Of a DNA stretch of 64,000 bases, positions 32,545 to 42,287 are shown one piece after another (the stretch's first letter is position 1; every line of letters starts with the position of its first letter). The position numbers and the translations under genes are program-made. The DNA comes from Streptomyces sp. NRRL B-3428 (GTDB lineage Bacteria; Actinomycetota; Actinomycetes; Streptomycetales; Streptomycetaceae). The stretch lies in NCBI GenBank assembly GCA_000721375.1, contig JOGW01000003.1, forward strand, positions 1 to 64,000, given 5' to 3'. The notes beneath the pieces were generated by a model. That model was given only the letters and a program-made list of their open reading frames with translations, was not told the DNA's origin and did no database searches.

Positions 32545-33282
32545 ATGGAGCAGACACACACCTCCCACAACGGCACGGCTGCCACGCCGGGCGCCCAGCG
32601 ACGGGTCCTGGTGGTCGAGGACGACGCCACCATCGTGGACGCGATCGCCGCCCGGCTGCGTGCCGAGGGTTTCCTGGTGCAGACGGCCGGGGACGGCCCG
32701 GCGGCCGTGGACACGGCCGAGGCCTGGCAGCCCGATCTGCTGATCCTCGACATCATGCTGCCCGGCTTCGACGGCCTCGAGGTCTGCCGTCGCGTGCAGG
32801 CGCAACGGCCCGTGCCGGTGCTCATGCTGACGGCGCGTGACGACGAGACGGACATGCTCGTCGGGCTCGGGGTCGGTGCCGACGACTACATGACGAAGCC
32901 TTTCTCCATGCGGGAGTTGGCGGCACGTGTGCATGTGCTGCTGCGCCGTGTGGAACGCGCGGCCCTCGCCGCGAGCACCCCTCGTTCGGGGATACTCCGG
33001 CTCGGCGAGCTGGAGATCGACCACGCACAGCGCCGGGTGCGCGTACGCAGCGAGGACGTGCACCTGACGCCGACCGAGTTCGACCTCCTCGTCTGCCTGG
33101 CGAACACCCCGCGTGCCGTGCTCTCGCGTGAGCAGCTGCTCGCCGAGGTGTGGGACTGGGCGGACGCGTCCGGCACCCGGACCGTCGACTCGCACATCAA
33201 GGCGCTGCGCCGGAAGATCGGCGCCGAACGGATCCGAACGGTGCACGGTGTCGGCTACGCACTGGAGACGCCGACTCCATGA
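32545..33282 (+). CDS. OmpR family response regulator
   Basis: Two-component regulator of 245 residues. The receiver has acidic Asp26/Asp27, phosphoacceptor Asp69 in LLILDIMLPG and Lys in MTKPFS (about 119). The winged-helix domain shows LTPTEFDLLVCLANTP and RTVDSHIKALRRKIG. ATG 32545 follows GGGGCGGGG. Its last bases overlap the kinase start as ATGA. The pair lies immediately upstream of kgd on the same strand, an arrangement I recall as common in Streptomyces. Confidence 0.95.
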   Translation: MEQTHTSHNGTAATPGAQRRVLVVEDDATIVDAIAARLRAEGFLVQTAGDGPAAVDTAEAWQPDLLILDIMLPGFDGLEVCRRVQAQRPVPVLMLTARDDETDMLVGLGVGADDYMTKPFSMRELAARVHVLLRRVERAALAASTPRSGILRLGELEIDHAQRRVRVRSEDVHLTPTEFDLLVCLANTPRAVLSREQLLAEVWDWADASGTRTVDSHIKALRRKIGAERIRTVHGVGYALETPTP

Positions 33283-34592
33283 GCGGCTCGGCCGACTCAC
33301 GCGGAACGGGCGGCACGTATGCGCGCGGCCTCGTGAAACGCCCCGTGGCCATCTGGCTGCTGTGGTGGTCGCAGTTCCTGATGTGGTGGGCCGCCCTGCT
33401 GCGCCGCCGCTCCGAGACGCTGGGCGGACGGGCCGAGTATCTGCAGCGCCGCACCGAGGCGGTACGCCGCCGCGCGGAGGCCACCGGGCACGCGCGTCAG
33501 GGACGCCTGCTGGCCAGGACGGTCGCGTCGCTGCAGGATCTGCGGCCGTTCTCGATCAAGACCAAGCTCGGCACGCTCGTGGTGATCTCCGTGCTGATCA
33601 CGACCGGGCTGCTGATGGTCGCCATACAGACCAAGACGGAGCTGCGCTTCATCACGGTCTTCTCGGTGATCGCGACCCTCCTCATCACCCAGTTCGTGGC
33701 GCATTCGCTGACCGCGCCGCTCGACGAGATGACCACGGTCGCCCGCTCCATCTCGCACGGCGACTACACGCGCCGGGTCTCCGGCGCCGACCGCCGCGAC
33801 GAGCTGGGCGATCTCGCGCAGACGATCAACCGCATGGCCGACGACCTGGAGGCCCAGGACCGGCACCGCAAGGAGCTCGTCGCGAACGTCTCGCACGAGC
33901 TGCGCACCCCGATCGCCGCACTGCGGGCCGTCCTGGAGAACGTGGTCGACGGCGTCTCGGCCGCCGACCCCGAGACCATGCGCACCGCGCTGAAGCAGAC
34001 CGAGCGCCTCGGCCGGCTCGTGGAGACCCTGCTCGACCTCTCCCGCCTCGACAACGGTGTGGTCCAGCTCAAGGCACGGCGCTTCGAGGTCTGGCCCTAT
34101 CTCTCCGGCGTCCTGAAGGAGGCCAACATGGTCGCCTCGCAGCGCCGGGGCATGGCCTCCGGATCGGGGCACCACACCCGTACCGACGTCCATCTGCATC
34201 TGGACGTCACCCCGCCCGAGCTGACCGCGCACGCGGACGCCGAGCGGCTGCACCAGGTCGTCGCCAACCTGATCGACAACGCGGTCAAGCACTCCCCGCC
34301 GCACGGCCGGGTCACGGTCCGCGCGCGCCGCGGCGACAGCCCCGACTCCCTGGAGCTCGAGGTGCTCGACGAGGGCCCGGGGATCCCGCGCTCCGAGTGG
34401 CACCGTGTCTTCGAGCGCTTCAACCGCGGCAGCCAGGCGGACAAGAAGTCCAGCGACGGCGGTACGGGCCTCGGCCTTGCCATCGCCCGCTGGGCGGTCG
34501 ATCTGCACGGTGGCCGGATCGGGGTGGCCGAATCCACTCGGGGCTGCCGTATCCAGGTCAGTCTTCCGGGCACCGCAAGGGCACACAGTTGA
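33279..34592 (+). CDS. Sensor histidine kinase paired with the OmpR regulator
   Basis: Membrane kinase of 437 residues. The N-terminus holds a Trp-rich hydrophobic segment (about 22-41), a basic coiled coil, then two close transmembrane helices (about 98-116 and 123-141) with almost no extracytoplasmic loop. HAMP is followed by His206 in NVSHELRTP, N-box NLIDNAVKHSPP, DEGPGIP and GTGLGLAIA. With so little exposed sequence it probably senses a membrane or cytoplasmic signal. ATG 33279 overlaps the regulator's stop. Confidence 0.94.
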   Translation: MSGSADSRGTGGTYARGLVKRPVAIWLLWWSQFLMWWAALLRRRSETLGGRAEYLQRRTEAVRRRAEATGHARQGRLLARTVASLQDLRPFSIKTKLGTLVVISVLITTGLLMVAIQTKTELRFITVFSVIATLLITQFVAHSLTAPLDEMTTVARSISHGDYTRRVSGADRRDELGDLAQTINRMADDLEAQDRHRKELVANVSHELRTPIAALRAVLENVVDGVSAADPETMRTALKQTERLGRLVETLLDLSRLDNGVVQLKARRFEVWPYLSGVLKEANMVASQRRGMASGSGHHTRTDVHLHLDVTPPELTAHADAERLHQVVANLIDNAVKHSPPHGRVTVRARRGDSPDSLELEVLDEGPGIPRSEWHRVFERFNRGSQADKKSSDGGTGLGLAIARWAVDLHGGRIGVAESTRGCRIQVSLPGTARAHS

Positions 34593-34884
34593 CGTAGGGT
34601 TCGAAACGGGCGCACAAGATCTTCGAACTGCGGTCGCCGGAGTTCGCCTGATCGACGTGCGGTCAGTCAAGGGTGCGAGTGATGGGGGTCACGGCCGTCG
34701 GTTTCCGCTGCCCGACACGGAGCGGAACCCCGCTTGTTTCCCGCCATTTCCCGCACCGAAACACGTCTTGTGATGTGACTTACGTGACGGAAGGCCCGCC
34801 CGGTCTGCACCTCTCGGCCCGGGAGGCGTAGCCTTTATTCCCGCTGTCCATCACCTTGTGAAGCGGAAGAGGGCGGTTACCGCC
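34593..34884 (+). other. Leader/promoter region of kgd
   Basis: This 292-bp stretch between the kinase gene and kgd must hold the kgd promoter. It is less GC-rich around 34735-34790 (TTTCCCGCCATTTCCC and CTTGTGATGTGACTTACG). GTGAC-TTAC-GTGAC at 34778-34791 is a short direct repeat that could bind a regulator. No confident -10/-35 assignment can be made. Confidence 0.4.
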
Positions 34885-37800
34885 GTGTCGCCACAGTCCC
34901 CCAGTAACTCGAGCACCACGACCGATCAAACGGGGCAGGGCAAGAACCCTGCAGCCGCCTTCGGTCCCAATGAGTGGCTCGTCGACGAGATCTATCAGCA
35001 GTACCTCCAGGACCCGAATTCGGTCGACCGTGCCTGGTGGGACTTCTTCGCCGACTACAAGCCGGGTGGCAATGCCGCCGCCCCGCTGAAGACGGAGAGC
35101 TCCACCCCTGCCGCAGCCGCGGGGGCTGCGAGCACCACGGCCGCCCCGGCCCCGAGCGCTCCCGCAGGCACCTCGGCGCCCGCCGCCCCGGTCCAGGCGC
35201 AGGCTCCGGCCGCACCGGTCCAGGCGGCCGCCCCGGCGCCCGCTGCCGCTCCGGCCGCAGCCCCGGCTCCTGCCGCCGCTCCCGTTCAGGCGAAGCCCGC
35301 GGCCCAGGCCGCGCCCGCCGCCGCTCCCGTCGCGAAGCCGGCTGCCCAGGCAGCACCCGCGAGCGAGGGCCCGGAGCTCATCACCCTGCGCGGCCCGGCC
35401 GCCGCCGTGGCGAAGAACATGGACGCCTCCCTGGAGGTGCCCACCGCGACCTCGGTGCGCGCCGTCCCGGTGAAGCTGCTCTTCGACAACCGCATCGTCA
35501 TCAACAACCACCTCAAGCGCGCCCGGGGCGGGAAGGTCTCCTTCACGCACCTCATCGGGTACGCGATGGTGCAGGCCATCAAGGCCATGCCCTCCATGAA
35601 CTGGCACTACGCGGTCAAGGACGGCAAGCCCACCCTGGTCAAGCCGGAGCACGTCAACTTCGGTCTGGCCATCGACCTGGTGAAGCCGAACGGCGACCGC
35701 CAGCTCGTGGTGGCGGGCATCAAGAAGGCCGAGACCCTGAACTTCTTCGAGTTCTGGCAGGCCTACGAGGACATCGTCCGGCGCGCCCGCAACGGCAAGC
35801 TGACGATGGACGACTTCACGGGCGTCACCTGCTCGCTGACGAACCCCGGCGGCCTCGGCACGGTCCACTCCGTACCGCGACTGATGTCCGGCCAGTCCGT
35901 GATCATGGGCGTCGGCTCCATGGACTACCCGGCCGAGTTCCAGGGCACCTCGCAGGACACCCTGAACAAGCTGGGCATCGCCAAGGTGATGACCCTCACC
36001 TCGACGTACGACCACCGCGTGATCCAGGGCGCCGCCTCCGGCGAGTTCCTGCGCAACGTCGCGAACCACCTCCTGGGCGAGGGCGAGTTCTACGACGAGA
36101 TCTTCAAGGCGCTGCGTATCCCCTACGAGCCGGTCCGCTGGCTCAAGGACATCGACGCCAGCCACGACGACGACGTCACCAAGGCGGCGCGCGTCTTCGA
36201 GCTGATCCACTCCTACCGGGTGCGCGGCCACGTCATGGCCGACACGGACCCGCTGGAGTACCGCCAGCGCAAGCACCCCGACCTGGACATCACCGAGCAC
36301 GGGCTCACGCTGTGGGACCTGGAGCGGGAGTTCGCGGTCGGCGGCTTCGCCGGCAAGTCGATGATGAAGCTGCGCGACATCCTCGGTGTCCTGCGCGACT
36401 CCTACTGCCGCACCACCGGCCTGGAGTTCATGCACATCCAGGACCCGAAGCAGCGCAAGTGGCTGCAGGACCGCATCGAGCGCCCGCACTCCAAGCCGGA
36501 GCGCGAGGAGCAGCTGCGCATCCTGCGCCGCCTGAACGCGGCGGAGGCCTTCGAGACCTTCCTGCAGACGAAGTACGTCGGCCAGAAGCGCTTCTCCCTG
36601 GAGGGCGGCGAGTCCGTCATCCCGCTGCTCGACGCGGTCATCGACAGCGCTGCGGAGTCCCGCCTCGACGAGGTCGTCATCGGCATGGCCCACCGCGGCC
36701 GCCTGAACGTCCTCGCCAACATCGTCGGCAAGTCGTACGCGCAGATCTTCCGGGAGTTCGAGGGCAACCTCGACCCGAAGTCGATGCACGGCTCCGGCGA
36801 CGTGAAGTACCACCTGGGCGCCAACGGCACCTTCACCGGTCTCGACGGCGAGCAGATCAAGGTCTCGCTCGTCGCCAACCCCTCGCACCTGGAGGCCGTC
36901 GACCCGGTCCTCGAAGGTGTGGCGCGCGCCAAGCAGGACGTCATCAACAAGGGCGGTACGGACTTCACGGTCCTGCCCGTCGCGATCCACGGTGACGCGG
37001 CCTTCGCGGGCCAGGGCGTGGTGGCCGAGACCCTCAACATGTCGCAGCTGCGCGGTTACCGCACGGGCGGCACGGTCCACATCGTCATCAACAACCAGGT
37101 CGGCTTCACGGCCGCCCCGGAGTCCTCGCGCTCCTCGATGTACGCCACCGACGTGGCGCGCATGATCGAGGCGCCGATCTTCCACGTGAACGGCGACGAC
37201 CCCGAGGCCGTCGTCCGCGTTGCCCGTCTGGCCTTCGAGTTCCGCCAGGCGTTCAACAAGGACGTCGTCATCGACCTCATCTGCTACCGCCGCCGCGGTC
37301 ACAACGAGTCGGACAACCCGGCGTTCACGCAGCCGCTGATGTACGACCTGATCGACAAGAAGCGCTCGGTGCGCAAGCTCTACACCGAGTCCCTCATCGG
37401 CCGTGGCGACATCACGCTCGAAGAGGCCGAGCAGGCGCTGCAGGACTACCAGGGCCAGCTGGAGAAGGTCTTCACCGAGGTCCGCGAGGCCGCCAACGCG
37501 CCGGCTCCGGCGCATGTGCCCGACACCCAGGCCGAGTTCCCGGTGGCGCTGACCACCGCGGTCTCGCAGGAGGTCGTGAAGCGGATCGCCGAGTCGCAGG
37601 TCAACATCCCCGACAACATCACGGTCCACCCGCGACTGCTGCCCCAGCTGCAGCGCCGCGCGGCCATGGTCGAGGACGGGACGATCGACTGGGGCATGGG
37701 CGAGACCCTCGCCATCGGCTCGCTGCTCCTCGAAGGGGTTCCGGTCCGTCTGGCGGGTCAGGACTCCCGCCGTGGCACCTTCGGCCAGCGCCACGCGGTC

Positions 37801-38733
37801 CTCATCGACCGCGAGACGGGCGAGGACTACACCCCGCTCCTGTACCTCTCCGAGGACCAGGCGCGCTACAACGTCTACGACTCCCTCCTCTCCGAGTACG
37901 CGGCGATGGGCTTCGAGTACGGCTACTCGCTGGCCCGTCCCGAGGCGCTCGTGATGTGGGAGGCGCAGTTCGGCGACTTCGTCAACGGCGCGCAGACCGT
38001 GGTGGACGAGTTCATCTCGTCCGCGGAGCAGAAGTGGGGCCAGCACTCGGGCGTCACCCTGCTCCTCCCCCACGGCTACGAGGGCCAGGGACCGGACCAC
38101 TCGTCCGCGCGCCCTGAGCGCTTCCTGCAGATGTGCGCACAGGACAACATGACGGTCGCGATGCCGACGCTCCCGTCGAACTACTTCCACCTCCTGCGCT
38201 GGCAGGTGCACAACCCGCACCACAAGCCGCTGGTCGTCTTCACGCCGAAGTCGATGCTGCGTCTGAAGGCCGCGGCGTCGAAGGCGGAGGAGTTCACCAC
38301 GGGTGGCTTCCGTCCGGTCATCGGCGACTCGTTCGTCGACCCGGCGGCCGTGCGCAAGGTGGTGTTCTGCGCGGGCAAGGTCTACTACGACCTCGAAGCG
38401 GAGCGCGCCAAGCGCGGCATCACGGACACGGCGATCATCCGCATCGAGCGCCTGTACCCCCTCCCGGGTGCGGAGCTCCAGGCGGAGATCGCGAAGTTCC
38501 CGAACGCCGCGAAGTACATCTGGGCCCAGGAGGAGCCGGCGAACCAGGGTGCATGGCCCTTCATCGCCCTCAACCTGATCGACCACCTGGACCTGGCCGT
38601 CGGCGCGGACATCCCGCACAACGAGCGCCTGCGCCGCATCTCGCGCCCGCACGGCTCGTCCCCGGCGGTGGGTTCGGCCAAGCGCCACCAGGCCGAGCAG
38701 GAGCAGCTCATGTCCGAGGTCTTCGAGGCCTGA
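34885..38733 (+). CDS. kgd: Multifunctional 2-oxoglutarate dehydrogenase E1/E2 (Kgd)
   Basis: TCA-cycle enzyme of about 1282 residues converting 2-oxoglutarate with thiamine diphosphate and feeding the succinyl-transferase step; in actinobacteria E1 and the E2 catalytic domain are fused. Order: E1 N-terminal segment ([16 protein letters not shown]), a Pro/Ala-rich linker at about 70-165, the acyltransferase domain ending in TYDHRVIQG (His377), E1 thiamine domain with HRGRLNVL near 599-607, then transketolase-like pyrimidine and C-terminal domains. GTG 34885 gives the usual MSPQSPSN-type start; GTG 34858 is alternative. The lipoyl domain is absent, as expected, and must come from another E2. 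Confidence 0.96.
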   Translation: MSPQSPSNSSTTTDQTGQGKNPAAAFGPNEWLVDEIYQQYLQDPNSVDRAWWDFFADYKPGGNAAAPLKTESSTPAAAAGAASTTAAPAPSAPAGTSAPAAPVQAQAPAAPVQAAAPAPAAAPAAAPAPAAAPVQAKPAAQAAPAAAPVAKPAAQAAPASEGPELITLRGPAAAVAKNMDASLEVPTATSVRAVPVKLLFDNRIVINNHLKRARGGKVSFTHLIGYAMVQAIKAMPSMNWHYAVKDGKPTLVKPEHVNFGLAIDLVKPNGDRQLVVAGIKKAETLNFFEFWQAYEDIVRRARNGKLTMDDFTGVTCSLTNPGGLGTVHSVPRLMSGQSVIMGVGSMDYPAEFQGTSQDTLNKLGIAKVMTLTSTYDHRVIQGAASGEFLRNVANHLLGEGEFYDEIFKALRIPYEPVRWLKDIDASHDDDVTKAARVFELIHSYRVRGHVMADTDPLEYRQRKHPDLDITEHGLTLWDLEREFAVGGFAGKSMMKLRDILGVLRDSYCRTTGLEFMHIQDPKQRKWLQDRIERPHSKPEREEQLRILRRLNAAEAFETFLQTKYVGQKRFSLEGGESVIPLLDAVIDSAAESRLDEVVIGMAHRGRLNVLANIVGKSYAQIFREFEGNLDPKSMHGSGDVKYHLGANGTFTGLDGEQIKVSLVANPSHLEAVDPVLEGVARAKQDVINKGGTDFTVLPVAIHGDAAFAGQGVVAETLNMSQLRGYRTGGTVHIVINNQVGFTAAPESSRSSMYATDVARMIEAPIFHVNGDDPEAVVRVARLAFEFRQAFNKDVVIDLICYRRRGHNESDNPAFTQPLMYDLIDKKRSVRKLYTESLIGRGDITLEEAEQALQDYQGQLEKVFTEVREAANAPAPAHVPDTQAEFPVALTTAVSQEVVKRIAESQVNIPDNITVHPRLLPQLQRRAAMVEDGTIDWGMGETLAIGSLLLEGVPVRLAGQDSRRGTFGQRHAVLIDRETGEDYTPLLYLSEDQARYNVYDSLLSEYAAMGFEYGYSLARPEALVMWEAQFGDFVNGAQTVVDEFISSAEQKWGQHSGVTLLLPHGYEGQGPDHSSARPERFLQMCAQDNMTVAMPTLPSNYFHLLRWQVHNPHHKPLVVFTPKSMLRLKAAASKAEEFTTGGFRPVIGDSFVDPAAVRKVVFCAGKVYYDLEAERAKRGITDTAIIRIERLYPLPGAELQAEIAKFPNAAKYIWAQEEPANQGAWPFIALNLIDHLDLAVGADIPHNERLRRISRPHGSSPAVGSAKRHQAEQEQLMSEVFEA

Positions 38734-38747
38734 CGACCCGGTACGCA

Positions 38748-38783
38748 ACGGAGGGACCGTCCCGCTCGGGGCGGTCCCTCCGT
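38748..38783 (+). terminator. kgd terminator
   Basis: A perfect 12-bp stem, ACGGAGGGACCG with CGGTCCCTCCGT, encloses a 12-base loop 15 bp after the kgd stop codon. Confidence 0.9.
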
Positions 38784-38784
38784 C

Positions 38785-38940
38785 GTGTGCGGGGGCTTCT
38801 CGGCGAGCGTGTGCGGGGGCTTCTCAGCGAGCGTGTGCGGGGGGCTTCCCGACGAGCGTGTGCGGGGGGCTTCCCGACGAGGCTGTGCGGGGTGCTTCCC
38901 GACGAGGCTGTGCGGGGTGGCTTCCCGACGAGGCTTGTGG
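38785..38940 (+). repeat. 24-25-bp tandem array downstream of kgd
   Basis: The core TGTGCGG occurs at 38786, 38810, 38834, 38859, 38884 and 38909 with a decayed copy near 38935, giving steps of 24, 24, 25, 25, 25 and 26. Between cores the units read GGGGCTTCTCGGCGAGCG, GGGGCTTCCCGACGAGCG or GGTGCTTCCCGACGAGGC, so two subtypes are arranged in blocks, as expected from stepwise duplication. Confidence 0.9.
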
Positions 38941-38950
38941 CAGAGGTACC

Positions 38951-39140
38951 GCGGGGTATCGGGGCGGAGCCCCGCAAGCCGGTCTTCGGGGGCTCCACCC
39001 TCTGACCCCCGACGCCTCGCCCCACCGCATGCTCGCCCTCGCATGGAGCAGATGCCGGGGTACCGGGGCGGAGCCCCGCAAGCCGGCCTCACGGGGGGGC
39101 CGCCCCCAACCCCCGACAGCTCGCCCCGCCGCGTGCTCAG
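38951..39140 (+). repeat. Imperfect 84-bp direct duplication (REP-like)
   Basis: Copy A at about 38951-39035 and copy B at about 39055-39140 share GGGGCGGAGCCCCGCAAGCC followed by diverged G/C tracts, an ACCCCCGAC block and a CTCGCCCC block. Each carries the hairpin CGGGGC-GGA-GCCCCG. Such GC-rich hairpins are common between Streptomyces genes. Copy B reaches into the 3' end of the neighbouring lipoprotein gene. Confidence 0.75.
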
Positions 39141-39895
39141 CTCTTGTTGAGGGTGAGCGGCACGTGGGTGTAGCCCGCCATCCGGTCCTGCGCCGAGGTC
39201 TCCTCCGGTACGTCGGTCACGACGGCGTCGACGCCGAGGCCGGTGGTGGCGGAGGGCTTGGGGGCGGTTGCCTTGATGCGGTAGCGGACCGTGCGCTCGG
39301 CGCCCTGCTTCAGCGCGGTGCCGCCCTTCGTCACGTAGAGCACGGCGACGTCACCGGCGACGACGATGTCCGCCTTGCGCCACGTCCTGCTCGCCGGGTC
39401 CCACCGCTCCGCGGTGATCGGCCAGAGGCCCGGCTCGCCCTCGCCCTCGCCCTCGCCCCAGTTGGGCTCCATCGTCAGACCGATCGCGAGATGCGCGTAG
39501 TCGCGCTCCGAGGTGTTGCGCAGGGTCACGGTGAACTCCTGCGCCGGACCTCCGCCCCGGATCACGAGCTTGCCGCCCGCGGTCGTCACCGTGACGGCGA
39601 CCGGAAGTTCGGGGCCGTCGGCGGGACGCGCGGTGCTGGGCTTCGCCGGCGGGGTGGGCCTGGCCGTGCTCGGGGGCGGGGTGCTCGTCGAGGGCGCGGA
39701 CGACGACGGTTTCCCGGACGGGGACGGAGACGAGGACGGGGTGGTCGTCCCCGACGGCTCGGCGGCGGCGCTCGTCGCAGCCGCACCCGACTCCTGCGGC
39801 TTCGCCTTCGCGACACCTTCCTCGCACCCGGCGAGTCCACCGGCCAGCACCACGGCCAGCGCGACCGCGACCGCACATCTGACGCCTCGCGTCAT
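39137..39895 (-). CDS. Putative lipoprotein with Ser/Thr/Pro linker
   Basis: Exported protein of 252 residues. The signal peptide ends in the lipobox LAGC, followed by about 70 residues of Ala/Ser/Thr/Pro-rich linker typical of cell-wall-spanning regions, then a beta-rich domain from about residue 95 (ELPVAVTVTTAGGKLVIRGG, VTLRNTSERDYAHLAIGL). A GEGEGEGE stretch lies in a loop. The folded part looks like an immunoglobulin-like or DUF4352-like module, but I cannot name the family with confidence. ATG 39895 has a G-rich ribosome-binding region. Confidence 0.8.
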   Translation of the reverse strand: MTRGVRCAVAVALAVVLAGGLAGCEEGVAKAKPQESGAAATSAAAEPSGTTTPSSSPSPSGKPSSSAPSTSTPPPSTARPTPPAKPSTARPADGPELPVAVTVTTAGGKLVIRGGGPAQEFTVTLRNTSERDYAHLAIGLTMEPNWGEGEGEGEPGLWPITAERWDPASRTWRKADIVVAGDVAVLYVTKGGTALKQGAERTVRYRIKATAPKPSATTGLGVDAVVTDVPEETSAQDRMAGYTHVPLTLNKS

Positions 39896-40116
39896 CCCCC
39901 ACACTCCCAGATCGAGCCCGCCGGGAGCGGCCGACAGGAGCTCCCGGAACCCCGGGAAACCCCGGCCAACCGGATCATCCAGCCCCGCACGCACCACCGC
40001 CCAGGGCCCCGAGCCGCTTGTTACCGATCCAGGACGAGCCGGGGCGCGGCCCTGTCCCCGCCCCAGCGGGACAAGCCGTTCCCTGACCTCCCGAAGCACG
40101 CCATATCCTTGGCTCC

Positions 40117-40299
40117 ATGTACTTCACTGACCGTGGCATCGAGGAGCTGGAGAAGCGGCGCGGCGAGGAGGAGGTCACCTTCGAGTGGCTGGCCGAGCAG
40201 CTGCGTACCTTCGTCGATCTGAACCCGGACTTCGAGGTCCCGGTCGAGCGCCTCGCCACGTGGCTGGCCCGGCTCGACGACGAGGACGACGACGAGTAG
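40117..40299 (+). CDS. DUF6104 family small acidic protein
   Basis: A 60-residue cytoplasmic protein beginning MYFTDRGIEELEKRRGEEEV and ending in an Asp/Glu run (DDEDDDE). Two amphipathic helices and the motif FEWLAEQLRTFVDLNPDFEVPVE fit the small Streptomyces family annotated DUF6104. Function is unknown. It is a single gene between convergent and divergent neighbours. Confidence 0.88.
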   Translation: MYFTDRGIEELEKRRGEEEVTFEWLAEQLRTFVDLNPDFEVPVERLATWLARLDDEDDDE

Positions 40300-40337
40300 C
40301 CCGAGGAGCTCCGGCGAGAGCCCCGACAGAGCAGCCC

Positions 40338-41150
40338 TCAGTCGCGCGCCCGCACCGAGTCGTACGCCAGGCTCGCGGCCCCGTTGAGCACCAGGACCGC
40401 ACCGGCGACCAGCCAGGCGGGGCTGCGCCGGTGGGCCGCCCACAGCAGGGCCGGGACGCCGGCCGCGAGTTGGAGCCCGCCGAGTGCGCGGGCGCGCGGA
40501 CCCCGAACCCAGCCGCCGAGCCGTCCGCGCTCGACGACATCCAGTTCGGCGCTGACCACCTCACGCCAGCCGGCCCACTGCACCTGTTCCACATCCGGCA
40601 ACAGCGCGGCGGCGTCCCGGAGTTCGCCCGAGGTCAGGCCGGGCGCGAGCCCCTGCGGCAGCGTCAGGCCGGCGCGGCCGAGGATCGCGAGGAGCCCCAG
40701 CATCCGGGCCCGCGCGTCCGCGTCCGTATCCGGCCGGGTCAGCGCGTCCAGGGCCTGCATATCCAGTACGGGGTCGAGGCCGAGCCGCGCGACGAAGCTG
40801 CTCAGCGCCTCCTCCTCGCCCACCGGCGTACCGTTCGCCAGCCATACGTAGCCGACCGTGCGCCGAAAGCCCGACGCGAGCGTGAACCCGGCTCCCTCGC
40901 GATCCCACCAAAGAGCGAGCACCGGCCAGGGCGCCGGCACCGCGAGCGCCGAGGCCCAGCCGCGTGCGACCCGGTCCACCTGCTCCTCGCCGTCCAGCCA
41001 GGGCCTGCCCTCCGGCACGAGCACGCTCCACTCGGGCCCGGCCTGCGCGAGCAGCATCTGCTCGCGCAGCAGCTGTGCGGCCGGGCCGACGGCGGCCGGG
41101 TCGGAGCGGCACAGGAGCAGAGCTCCGGGGTCCCCGAGAACGTCAGGCAT
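40338..41150 (-). CDS. Conserved-looking protein with C-terminal membrane helices
   Basis: Protein of 270 residues. The N-terminal two thirds are soluble and Ala/Leu-rich, with LLLCRSDPAAVGPAAQLLREQML, a Trp-rich centre (PWPVLALWWDREGAGF) and a helical region. Near the C-terminus two hydrophobic helices (about 219-236 and 243-261) suggest membrane attachment. No family is recognised. ATG 41150 begins the frame and the downstream gene on the other strand is DUF6104. Confidence 0.75.
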   Translation of the reverse strand: MPDVLGDPGALLLCRSDPAAVGPAAQLLREQMLLAQAGPEWSVLVPEGRPWLDGEEQVDRVARGWASALAVPAPWPVLALWWDREGAGFTLASGFRRTVGYVWLANGTPVGEEEALSSFVARLGLDPVLDMQALDALTRPDTDADARARMLGLLAILGRAGLTLPQGLAPGLTSGELRDAAALLPDVEQVQWAGWREVVSAELDVVERGRLGGWVRGPRARALGGLQLAAGVPALLWAAHRRSPAWLVAGAVLVLNGAASLAYDSVRARD

Positions 41151-41263
41151 GCCCTCACGCTAGGCCAATTTGCCCTGGTTGGCCCGTTACTGACACCCGC
41201 CCGAACCCACCCCGTAGGGGCAGCCCCGACCCGCAAATCAGGCCTCGCGCCCGCCATCGCGCC

Positions 41264-41290
41264 TTGACTTGGCGGATCCGCGATATATCG
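41264..41290 (+). promoter_or_regulatory. Promoter and palindromic operator of the DUF4097-padR operon
   Basis: A -35-like TTGACT lies at 41264-41269 and the perfect 10-bp palindrome CGATATATCG at 41281-41290 covers the expected -10 position (TATCGT at 41286-41291 after a 16-base spacer). A related half site, CGCGATAT, follows at 41305-41312. AT-rich dyads of this type over the promoter are typical for PadR-family autoregulation. Confidence 0.6.
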
Positions 41291-41371
41291 TGTTAGCAGG
41301 AAGACGCGATATGGCGCGTCGATCGCCTCCCGGGCACGGGAGCGACACCCGAGGCCGAAGGAGGTTCAGCC

Positions 41372-42286
41372 ATGCCAGAGTCGACGTGGACCGTCGCCGA
41401 GCCCAAGAAGCTCACCTTCGACGACCCGGTCACGACCCTGCAGGTACGCATCGTCAACGGAACGGTCAACGTGGTCGGGACCGATGAAGGTTCCGCCCGC
41501 CTGGAGATCTCCGAGGTGCACGGACCCGAGCTGCTCGTCAGCCACGAGGACGGCGTCCTCACCGTCGGCTACGACGATCTTCCCTGGAAGGGCTGGCTCA
41601 AGTTCCTCGACCGCAAGGGCTGGCAGCGCAGCGCGGTCGTCTCGCTCACCGTGCCCGCCGGTACGCGGGTCGAGGTCGGAGTGGTCGGTGCGAGCGCGGT
41701 GGTCTCCGGGATCGAAGGACCCACCACGGTCCGGGGCGTCACCGGCGACTCCGCCCTGGTCGGTCTGACCGGCCCGGTGCGCGCCGAGTCCGTCTCCGGC
41801 GATGTCGAGGCACAGTCCGTCACGGGCGAGCTCCGCTTCAACTCCGTATCGGGGAATCTGACCGTGGTCGACGCCGGCGCCTCCGTGCGGGCCGACTCCG
41901 TGAGCGGCGACATGATCGTGGACCTGGACCCGGCGGACCGTACGACGGACGTGGCGCTCAACAGCGTCTCCGGCGAGATCGCCATCCGTCTGCCGCACCC
42001 CGCGGACGCCGAGGTCGAGGCGAACACCACCAGCGGCGCCGTCTCCAACGCCTTCGAGGACCTGCGGGTCTCGGGCCAGTGGGGCGCCAAGCGCATCACC
42101 GGCCGGCTCGGCGACGGGCGCGGCAAGCTCAAGGCGACCACGGTCTCGGGCGCGATCGCCCTGCTGCGGCGGCCGGCGCGGGACTCGTTCGAGGACGCGC
42201 CGCCCACCTACGCACCGCCCACCGACGCCCCACCCGCCGACGCCCCAACCGCCTCCGGCGAGGGCACGACCGGGAAGGTGCTCTGA
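41372..42286 (+). CDS. DUF4097 beta-strand repeat protein
   Basis: Protein of 304 residues built of repeated short strands such as SGIEGPTTVRGVTGDSALV, RAESVSGDVEAQSVTGELRF and NSVSGEIAIRLP, the pattern of the DUF4097 right-handed beta-helix-like family. There is no signal peptide, and the C-terminal 35 residues are a Pro/Ala/Thr tail. ATG 41372 follows AAGGAGG. The padR gene starts two bases after its stop, so both are one operon. Function is unknown; adhesin-like or assembly-scaffold roles have been suggested for the family. Confidence 0.88.
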   Translation: MPESTWTVAEPKKLTFDDPVTTLQVRIVNGTVNVVGTDEGSARLEISEVHGPELLVSHEDGVLTVGYDDLPWKGWLKFLDRKGWQRSAVVSLTVPAGTRVEVGVVGASAVVSGIEGPTTVRGVTGDSALVGLTGPVRAESVSGDVEAQSVTGELRFNSVSGNLTVVDAGASVRADSVSGDMIVDLDPADRTTDVALNSVSGEIAIRLPHPADAEVEANTTSGAVSNAFEDLRVSGQWGAKRITGRLGDGRGKLKATTVSGAIALLRRPARDSFEDAPPTYAPPTDAPPADAPTASGEGTTGKVL

Positions 42287-42287
42287 C

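Larger units (their letters stand above)
38734..39136 (+). other. Repeat-rich intergenic region after kgd
   Basis: These 403 bp contain no convincing gene. They hold the kgd terminator, a 24-25-bp tandem array (38785-38940) and two imperfect copies of an approximately 84-bp sequence built around the hairpin CGGGGC-GGA-GCCCCG. Short frames that run through the array have no recognisable product. Confidence 0.8.

Noticed and set aside
34778..34791. Crp-like operator before kgd
   Set aside because: GTGAC-TTAC-GTGAC is a direct, not an inverted, repeat, so it does not match the GTG-N6-CAC dyad of Streptomyces Crp sites.
34780..38748. 1322-codon open frame on the strand opposite kgd
   Set aside because: Long antisense frames are expected in GC-rich genes with biased third positions. 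The translation is Arg/Val/Leu/His-rich without any domain and is the mirror of the kgd codon pattern.
38785..39150. Small cysteine-rich peptide gene over the post-kgd array
   Set aside because: The frame is kept only while units are 24 bp long and shifts register at the 25-bp units; there is no ribosome-binding site.
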